Shown here piece by piece: positions 58,590-64,000 of a DNA stretch of 64,000 nt (the stretch's first letter is position 1; every line of letters starts with the position of its first letter). This DNA comes from DATEKX01 sp963726785. GTDB lineage: Bacteria > Acidobacteriota > Blastocatellia > UBA7656. The position numbers and the translations under genes are program-made. Location: assembly GCA_963726785.1 (NCBI GenBank), contig CAVSDJ010000007.1:2232001-2296000 (forward strand), given 5' to 3'. The notes under the pieces are model-generated. The model ran no database searches, was not told the origin of the DNA, and saw nothing but the letters and a program-made list of their open reading frames with translations.

Positions 58590-58682
58590 GTCTAACAAAG
58601 GGTTGGACCGAAGCGCGGCAATCGAGTTTCTTAAGATTGCTTCGGTGCAGCATGCCGCGCCCGGTCAACCCAACCGTTCGGC
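58590..58682 (+). repeat. attC site (type d, ACCG arm)
   Basis: Boxes GTCTAAC / GTTCGGC. Confidence 0.92.
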
Positions 58683-58738
58683 GTCTATCCATTGCTAAGC
58701 ATACAAACAGCGGGCATAGTTATAAAGAGGTGGGAATT

Positions 58739-59038
58739 ATGTTTGAGCCAGAAAAGGATTCTCCTCGATTGCTCCTTGCTATTTATCCGTATTGGGTCTT
58801 TCTGCGATATGATCGCAAGACGTTTTTCAAGGTTCTGACTGGGCGTGTACGCTTTTGTTGGCATTACAGTTGGGAAGCAGAACAAGCCGAGCATAATACA
58901 GTAGATCACCCGGATTTCAGGTATGAGCCCGGGAGTTTTATTAGGTATCAGCCCGAAAGTATCAGGATTGCTGAAAACGAGCACTCGAAAGTAAAGCAAA
59001 CAAGGCAAGGCGGAAGCGCAATCGAGTCTAATGAGTAA
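58739..59038 (+). CDS. Conserved hypothetical protein
   Basis: 99 residues from ATG 58739, after AGAGGTGGGAATT. MFEPEKDSPRLLLAIYPYWVFLRYDRKTFFKVLTGRVRFCWHYSWEAEQAEHNTVDHPDFRYEPGSFIRYQPESIRI... is aromatic-rich and probably a small soluble beta protein. No family recognised. The boxes GTTCGGC / GCCGAAC match. Confidence 0.6.
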   Translation: MFEPEKDSPRLLLAIYPYWVFLRYDRKTFFKVLTGRVRFCWHYSWEAEQAEHNTVDHPDFRYEPGSFIRYQPESIRIAENEHSKVKQTRQGGSAIESNE

Positions 59039-59074
59039 GCCCCACAGCCGATTGTATTTGTAATCAACAACGAC

Positions 59075-59164
59075 GCCGAACAAAAGCATGCAGCGGAGGC
59101 CGCCAACAACGGCTCAAATGAAAGCGAGTGCCCCACGCGGCCCCGCTGATGCAGGGCGTTCGGC
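59075..59164 (+). repeat. attC site (type a)
   Basis: Boxes GCCGAAC / GTTCGGC. Confidence 0.92.
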
Positions 59165-59224
59165 GTCAACAGCGACCCGCTCCCGTCACGCAGTTTGAAC
59201 GTCCTCGCTAGTGAGAAGAAATGA

Positions 59225-59587
59225 ATGGCTGATCTGACTCGTATTCGATGTGTGCTCGCTGTCCAAGATCTCGCCACATCGGTCGACTACTACACACGTG
59301 TCCTCGGCATGGCGATCGACTTTACGGTGCCAGGCTGGACATTCCTCTCACGCGGGTCGTTGCGAGTGATGCTCGGCGAGTGTGCGGACGCTATGCCAGC
59401 CCACGAGACAGGCGATCATTCCTACTTCGTGTATGTCACGGTCGAAGGCATCGACGAGTTCTATGGCGAACTGGTGGGGAACGGCGCGACCCTGATACAG
59501 AAACTAGCCGACAAGCCTTGGGGAATGCGCGAGTTCGGTGTAGGCACTCCAGACGGACACCGGATAATGTTCGGCCAGGAAATCTGA
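59225..59587 (+). CDS. VOC (glyoxalase/bleomycin-resistance) family protein
   Basis: 120 residues. IRCVLAVQDLATSVDYYTRVLGMAIDFTVPGWTFLSRGSLRVMLGECADAMP...HSYFVYVTVEGIDEFYGELVGNGATLIQKLADKPWGMREFGVGTPDGHRIMFGQ matches a single VOC module with betaalphabetabetabeta repeats, including the C-terminal WGxREFxVxxPDGHxxxFGQ motif. Members include glyoxalases, fosfomycin- and bleomycin-resistance proteins and dioxygenases; the substrate here is unknown. Metal ligands seem incomplete. GC-rich codon use unlike the surroundings suggests separate origin. Confidence 0.88.
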   Translation: MADLTRIRCVLAVQDLATSVDYYTRVLGMAIDFTVPGWTFLSRGSLRVMLGECADAMPAHETGDHSYFVYVTVEGIDEFYGELVGNGATLIQKLADKPWGMREFGVGTPDGHRIMFGQEI

Positions 59588-59605
59588 GACAGTCTGCGGC
59601 GTGAC

Positions 59606-59708
59606 GCCGAACAAACGCATGCAGCGGAGCGCGGTAAGCACGTTTCAAATGGCTTGCACTGGCAGAGTTGGTCAACAGTCCCGCGCCCGCTGATGCTGGG
59701 CGTTAGAC
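59606..59708 (+). repeat. attC site (type b)
   Basis: 5' box GCCGAAC matches the TTCGGC start of the VOC cassette. 3' box GTTAGAC. Confidence 0.92.
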
Positions 59709-59911
59709 AGTCGCGTACGAAATACTGTAAGTGAACGTACGGCGCCGCGCCGCAAGCAAGCGAGATTGGTCTGAGTGATGGCCGCGCCGCAGAAGCGTGA
59801 GGATGAGTCTGCAAATAGATAGCTAGAGGATGTCAGCCAGAAGCGAGAGGCAAAAATTAAGCAAGAGGCAAGCGGCGCGGGAGGCGTGGCGGCGTGTAGC
59901 AATGACACGAT
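59709..59911 (+). repeat. ORF-less structured cassette, family B copy 13
   Basis: Starts AGTCGCGTACGAAATACTG. Inner GCCGCGCCGC with GCGGCGCGG; 3' arm GAGGCGTGGCGGCGTG. Confidence 0.74.
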
Positions 59912-60015
59912 GTCTAACTATGAGCATGCAGCGGAGCGCGGTATGCACACTTCAAATGGCTTTCGCTGGCTCAATCGATCTACAGCCCCGCGCCCGCTGA
60001 TACTGGGCGTTAGAC
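59912..60015 (+). repeat. attC site (type b)
   Basis: Boxes GTCTAAC / GTTAGAC. One extra base after TAACTATG. Confidence 0.92.
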
Positions 60016-60414
60016 CCTTGCGGCGGTGCTGTTGAGGATCAGTGTTCGGGTTGCCAATCGAAACTCCAACCAACAGCCTCTTTCTCGCTTCACACCTCCC
60101 TTCCTGCCGCCACTTGTTTCTTCTTCTTTCTTGCCCCTGCTTTGCTGCTTGCTTCCACACTCTTGCTATGAAGTCTGGCAACCCTAATGTGGGATTGCAC
60201 AAGATTGGCCGGGATGGTTCAACAAGCACAAAGCTATGCTCTTGCTTGCTGACAGATCGTCGCCTGTTGTAGCGCTTGTCAATTGAGGAATTTTGGCAAT
60301 TGAGCAGAATCAACAAGCAGCCTGAGTATGCAGAAGAAGCGAAAAGAAGCAAGAACAGAGATAATGGCAGAAGGAAGAAGCTATGAAGGAAGCGTTTTGG
60401 TAAATTGAAAGCGA
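60016..60414 (+). repeat. Cassette family C copy 10
   Basis: GTG 60042 opens a 76-codon frame to 60272 (VFGLPIETPTNSLF...). Otherwise close to copies 3 and 8 in the 5' half, diverged 3'. Confidence 0.5.
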
Positions 60415-60516
60415 GTCTAACTACAGCATGCAGCGGAGCGCAGTAAGCTGGTTTGAAATGGCTTGCACTGGCTCAATAGGTCACTAGCCCGCGCCCGCTG
60501 ATGCTGGGCGTTAGAC
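60415..60516 (+). repeat. attC site (type b)
   Basis: Boxes GTCTAAC / GTTAGAC. Confidence 0.92.
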
Positions 60517-60573
60517 CCTTGCGCAGGAACACGAGATGCTATCGAATTAATTACTACAGGGTTGGAATACAAG

Positions 60574-60928
60574 ATGGAAACCGCATTGCAGCTACAAGAA
60601 GAGATCGCTAAACGTATTGAAGCCATGCTTCCTAAAGAGAAAGGTTATACGCCAAGCCCAATCATTTCTAGATAGCTGTGGCTGGAGCCTGGAAATAGAC
60701 GAGTCACTGGTTTCAATCCCAAAAGAAGCACAGATATGTGTCCGCTCAAGAGCGTTCATAAAAGCTGACGCCGAAGACGTATATCTGGGAAACCACTATG
60801 AAGCCGTGGTATTAATAGGTATTGAATCAACGGGTGAGAATCAACGAGCGAAATATGGAGTGCTGAGGATGTATTTCAACGAGAGTGGAGAATTCGTATC
60901 AGAGGACCGATACAACAAGCACTCCTGA
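60574..60928 (+). pseudogene. Frameshifted duplicate of the 23928 hypothetical gene
   Basis: Starts METALQLQEEIAKRIEAMLPKE like 23928-24281. One extra A in GAGAAAGG (near 60642) shifts the frame to an early TAG at 60672. The rest of the original frame stays open to 60928. The surrounding cassette and the attC at 60957 are otherwise nearly identical to the intact copy. Confidence 0.88.
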
Positions 60929-60956
60929 TTTGAGAAATTGTTTTTGGCCAAAGCGG

Positions 60957-61048
60957 GTCTAACTTCAGCATGCAGTGGAGTGCGCGACCGCGATTGCTTA
61001 TGTATTTCACAGTATTCGCCGCGCACCCACTGATGCTGGGCGTTAGAC
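60957..61048 (+). repeat. attC site (variant type c)
   Basis: Boxes GTCTAAC / GTTAGAC. Same as 24310. Confidence 0.92.
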
Positions 61049-61055
61049 ACCCAAA

Positions 61056-61724
61056 ATGAAGGTTCGTATGGCAAAGAACACAATAACGGAAAGAATTAAT
61101 GAGCTATTTCAGACGGATATAGTTGATAAAACTAATGAGATCAAGTTTCTTTTGGAGCGAATCCATACTAATCTTGTTGAGGCTGAACAGCAGGTTCGCC
61201 GGGCTGTAATATTACTATGGCTCTTTTGGGCTGTGTTTTATGCAATCAGTAGCGGAATTGTTGAGGAAGGTCAAATCGCCTCATTTAAGGTACAGAATGT
61301 AAAAGTACTAATCATTAGTGGTCCACCAATCATGGGCGTACTGCTTTATTTTTTGCTATCTTCGCTTGGCGCTTCAGTTTTTTTCAGACACGCACTTTCT
61401 TATATGTATAAGAATTTATTGCCAAAAGCGGTTGAACTAGATTTACATAACCTAATGGCACCACCCACTACTCTTAGCTTAGAAATGTATGTAGATGCTG
61501 ATAGTGTAGACGGTTTTCTCGGTTTTATAAACTTCGGCTTTTCCATATTGCTCTTAGCGGTGTTTCTATTTCTATCAATTGCGATAGTCTGTCATGTTTT
61601 TTACTTAGTGTGGTCAACGGATATATTTTCTACTTCGGTGCGTATATATTCGCTTGGGGTGGGACTGTTTTTTTCACTTCGAGGGTGTGTATTGGCAGCA
61701 ATTCTAATGAGGGAAGACCCGTAA
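61056..61724 (+). CDS. Four-helix membrane protein, function unknown
   Basis: 222 residues. A cytoplasmic helical N-terminus (NTITERINELFQTDIVDKTNEIKFLLERIHTNLVEAEQQVRRAVI, about 6-50) precedes about four membrane segments (50-66, 84-103, 156-182 and 198-216). No motif recognised. ATG 61056 follows CCAAA; ATG 61068 (MAKNTIT) is an alternative with a GGTTCG leader. AT-rich. Confidence 0.6.
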   Translation: MKVRMAKNTITERINELFQTDIVDKTNEIKFLLERIHTNLVEAEQQVRRAVILLWLFWAVFYAISSGIVEEGQIASFKVQNVKVLIISGPPIMGVLLYFLLSSLGASVFFRHALSYMYKNLLPKAVELDLHNLMAPPTTLSLEMYVDADSVDGFLGFINFGFSILLLAVFLFLSIAIVCHVFYLVWSTDIFSTSVRIYSLGVGLFFSLRGCVLAAILMREDP

Positions 61725-61729
61725 TGGGT

Positions 61730-61821
61730 GTCTAACAACCAGTTGCAGCGGAGCGCGGGCAGCGCAGTTCATATCGTTCCACCAGTGCCGCTCCCGCGCC
61801 CGCTGAACTGGAGCGTTGGGC
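61730..61821 (+). repeat. attC site (type e)
   Basis: Boxes GTCTAAC / GTTGGGC. Arms GTTGCAGCGGAGCGCGGGC and CCCGCGCCCGCTGAAC. Confidence 0.92.
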
Positions 61822-61842
61822 GTCACCGACAGGGCGTCACAT

Positions 61843-62195
61843 ATGACTTACAAGAACTACAAAAACTTTATCGACCCGCCCTACTTTATGCAGTTTGCTT
61901 GCTTTGAGTGTCGAAAATCGTTCAAGCAGAAGCTTTCTCCTAGCCGCTCTAGAAAGTCTCCTGTGTGTCCAGAATGTGGCAAGACGATGCAGGAGATGGG
62001 GCGACAATTCAAAGCAACAAGACAAAGCAACAAGAAGCAATGGCAAAAGTAGAGGCACTTGTAAGGAATGGCAACACGTTCCATTCTCAATGGTTATCAC
62101 AGTATCAACAAATGCCAGAGGTGTTGCGCGAAGTAGAGCCGTTAATTCAAGAAGTAAAAGAACGGTCTAGAGGCGAGAAGATATTAGAAGAATAG
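61843..62195 (+). pseudogene. Zinc-ribbon protein gene, frameshifted
   Basis: The first frame, 61843-62052 (69 residues), is MTYKNYKNFIDPPYFMQFACFECRKSFKQKLSPSRSRKSPVCPECGKTMQEMGRQFKATRQSNKKQWQK, a C-x2-C/C-x2-C zinc ribbon. A second frame resumes KVEALVRNGNTFHSQWLSQYQQMPEVLREVEPLIQEVKERSRGEKILEE to 62195. The two join smoothly if one A is restored in the CAAAAG run near 62047, giving a full-length protein of about 117 residues. The ribbon alone could be expressed. Confidence 0.65.
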
Positions 62196-62245
62196 CCGGG
62201 GAAAGGGAAAAAGAAGCTGACTTGAATCGCTGCTGTGAAAGTGAC

Positions 62246-62338
<93 letters not shown>

Positions 62339-62742
62339 CCTTTCGTCAGTGCAAAGGAAAATCAATGCTCGACTTGCCAATGATTCCTTCCAACACAATG
62401 CCTCTTCTCAGTTTCGGCCTTCATCTTGCCCTGTCGCTTGTTCATCTCTGGGTCACACCCCTCTTGCCTTCTTGCTCAGGATAGCGCTCTCTCAATGCGA
62501 TCTCGCTCTACAGATGCAGTTGCGAACAAACGGACAACAATGCTTGAACAAGCGGCAGGGCAAAGCTATGCTCTTGCTTGCCGACAGATTGTTGCTTGTT
62601 GAAGCGATTGCGGGTTAAGCCATTTCGCAATGCATGAGAGACAACAATCAGCAACAGCCAGCAAGAGAGGTGAAACGAAGGCAAGAAAACAGATAAATGC
62701 GGAATAGGTTAGTAAGGAATAGGTTTAGTAAATTGAAGGCGG
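62339..62742 (+). repeat. Cassette family C copy 11
   Basis: ATG 62365 opens 39 codons (MLDLPMIPSNTMPLL..., to 62484), a TAG where copy 2 continues. The ribosome site is weaker (GGAAAATCA). The 3' half is diverged. Confidence 0.48.
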
Positions 62743-62834
62743 GTCTAACTAGAGCATGCAGCGGAGGCCGCGAAACGGGTTTCTTATCGTTGCTTGAATG
62801 CCACACGCGGCCCCGCTGATGCTGGGCGTTAGGC
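62743..62834 (+). repeat. attC site (type a)
   Basis: Boxes GTCTAAC / GTTAGGC. Confidence 0.93.
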
Positions 62835-62882
62835 CGCGCTCATAGCAGTGAACTCTAACACTATCTGGAATTAGGAGGTATT

Positions 62883-63458
62883 ATGTCACAAGATTTAGTT
62901 GAGGCAGTTTGGAAACTCTTTCTTGAAATAAGAAAAGAAATACTAGAATACCAGAAGATTCGCTCACAAGTTATCGGATTTAAGATTACTTTTGTAAGCG
63001 CAGGAATTGGCGTCATCGTTGCCAATAGCGACAAAATTTCTAGTACCCTCCTTGTCGTACCTGCTTTTGCTGCCATATTCTTTGACTTTCTGATCACAAG
63101 CTATAGCTTTTCTGTGAAGCGAGCTGGGTATTACTGCCAGAACCATATCGAACCTATCATAAGAGAATCGTACAAATGGCCGAAAGAATATCTTCTTTGG
63201 GAAGAGTTTATGCGCAAACGAGAAGCAAGGCAAAGTTTTGCAATGGTAGGCATTCTAGGAATAACTGTTTTATCTGTGGCTCCAGCGGTCTATGTGTTGC
63301 TGATGCCGTTTCCAGGTGTATCCTGGCTGTCCTGGCTTACTATCAGTATGTTGATAGGGTTTTTGCTCTACGATATTAAAGCCTTTCGATTGCCGAGAAG
63401 GTTCTTTGAAACAAAAGAGAAAAAGAAGCAACAGCGCAGCAACGTGGCGTCGGCCTAA
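62883..63458 (+). CDS. Membrane protein, function unknown
   Basis: 191 residues. About four hydrophobic segments (residues 33-50, 55-75, 120-140 and 148-164) between charged ends (N-terminal EAVWKLFLEIRKEILEYQKIRSQ, C-terminal RRFFETKEKKKQQRS). Resembles small SLATT-like or effector-associated membrane proteins in plan, but no motif proves it. TTAGGAGGTATT precedes ATG 62883, a strong start. The stop is inside the next attC. Confidence 0.65.
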   Translation: MSQDLVEAVWKLFLEIRKEILEYQKIRSQVIGFKITFVSAGIGVIVANSDKISSTLLVVPAFAAIFFDFLITSYSFSVKRAGYYCQNHIEPIIRESYKWPKEYLLWEEFMRKREARQSFAMVGILGITVLSVAPAVYVLLMPFPGVSWLSWLTISMLIGFLLYDIKAFRLPRRFFETKEKKKQQRSNVASA

Positions 63459-63545
63459 CAAGCGCATGCAGTGGAGCGCGGCAAGCGAGTTTCTTATCGT
63501 TACTTCACTGTCACATGCCGCGCCCACTGATGCGGGGCGTTAGAC
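63453..63545 (+). repeat. attC site (type d)
   Basis: Boxes GCCTAAC / GTTAGAC. Confidence 0.92.
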
Positions 63546-63935
63546 CCTTGCGTCGGCGTGGCGGAGGATCAATGTTCGGGTTGCTAATCAATTCATTCGA
63601 GCCAGATGCCTCCTCTCGTTTCACTTCACGGCTGCCGCTGCCGCTTGTTCTTCCTTCCTTTATGCGCTCTGTGTGTGCTCGTTGCCTTTTCTTTCATCCC
63701 ATAGTCTATAGTTGTCCAGATGCAGGCTCGGGCAAGAAGCGAGCAGGAGGGCAACAAGCGGCAGCAGCCAGCTATGCTCTTGCTCGGCGACAGATCGTTG
63801 CTTGTTGTAGCGCTTGATAACAACGAGGCCATGCGGCATAAACAGGGTGGAGCAACAGCGACCAACAGATTTGAGTCGAAGCAGAAGGGAGAAATAAGAG
63901 TCTGGCAATGAAACAGGTCATAGAAATAAAGACGG
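63546..63935 (+). repeat. Cassette family C copy 12
   Basis: Close to copies 1 and 4. ATG 63572 opens 81 codons to 63817 (MFGLLINSFEPDASSRF...). The alternative frame with DRSLLVVALDNNEAMRHKQGG runs to 63911. Confidence 0.5.
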
Positions 63936-64000
63936 GTCTAACTAGAGCATGCAGCGGAGGCCGCGAAGCGAGTTTCTTATTGTTGCTTGAATACTTGGCG
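63936..64000 (+). repeat. attC site (type a, partial)
   Basis: 5' box GTCTAAC and left arm GCAGCGGAGGCCGCG; cut by the window end. Confidence 0.88.

Overview
This window is the interior of a very large integron gene-cassette array. About 93 attC recombination sites lie in one orientation on the + strand (5' box RYYYAAC, normally GTCTAAC; 3' box normally GTTAGAC). They cut the sequence into short cassettes, most of them 150 to 1000 bp. No integrase gene or attI is present. Because cassette genes normally read away from attI, the integrase should lie to the left of base 1. No rRNA or tRNA was recognised. The array size, the homogeneous attC sites and the gene content (Uma2, DUF2971, DUF2255, a PUR-alpha-like protein, several toxin-antitoxin pairs, IS1-type transposases with an N-terminal zinc ribbon) suggest a sedentary chromosomal integron of an environmental bacterium, perhaps Acidobacteriota (Blastocatellia-like). 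That host assignment is inference.

In the attC entries, types are named by the left/right arms: a = GGAGGCCGCG/CGCGGCCCCG, about 90 nt; b = GGAGCGCGGT/CGCGCCCGC, about 103 nt; c = GGAGCGCGCG/CGCGCGCCC, about 90 nt; d = GGAGCGCGGC/GCCGCGCCC, about 93 nt; e = GAGCGCGGGC/CCCGCGCCC. '5' box/3' box' are the outer heptamers.

Layout. From 1 to 41 kb the array alternates small protein cassettes with ORF-less ones. Two ORF-less families (A, about 158 nt, 13 copies; B, about 203 nt, 13 copies) share nested GC-rich inverted repeats and a CGCGTACGAAAT-like 5' motif, and look like structured RNA or DNA. A third family (C, about 390 nt, 12 copies) has a conserved ribosome site and first codons but an unstable reading frame. 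Coding cassettes include DUF2971 proteins, VanZ-like membrane proteins (3 copies), lipoproteins, Uma2 nucleases, a PUR-alpha-like protein, ankyrin and WD40 proteins, a DinB-like protein, HicBA, DUF433/DUF5615 and BrnTA toxin-antitoxin pairs, three TIR or TIR-like proteins, an AlbA_2 protein, a DUF4365 protein, a tandem Cys-repeat protein and a split barstar gene.

Mobile elements sit mostly inside attC sites: an IS110-family element (41.3-43.0 kb) and a decayed relative (10.4-10.8 kb), two 261-262 bp MITEs (30.5 and 49.7 kb), and two IS1-family cargo transposons (43.9-48.2 and 52.1-56.0 kb) with 8-bp target duplications. Two other elements interrupt cassette genes: an IS630 element at 37-38 kb in a PD-(D/E)XK-like gene, and a second IS110 element at 56.4-57.6 kb.

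No metabolic pathway is encoded. The array looks like a reservoir of single-gene functions (toxin-antitoxin, TIR and nuclease-like proteins, small membrane and envelope proteins) plus many non-coding cassettes. It is shaped by cassette duplication, decay and elements that appear to use attC sites as landing pads.
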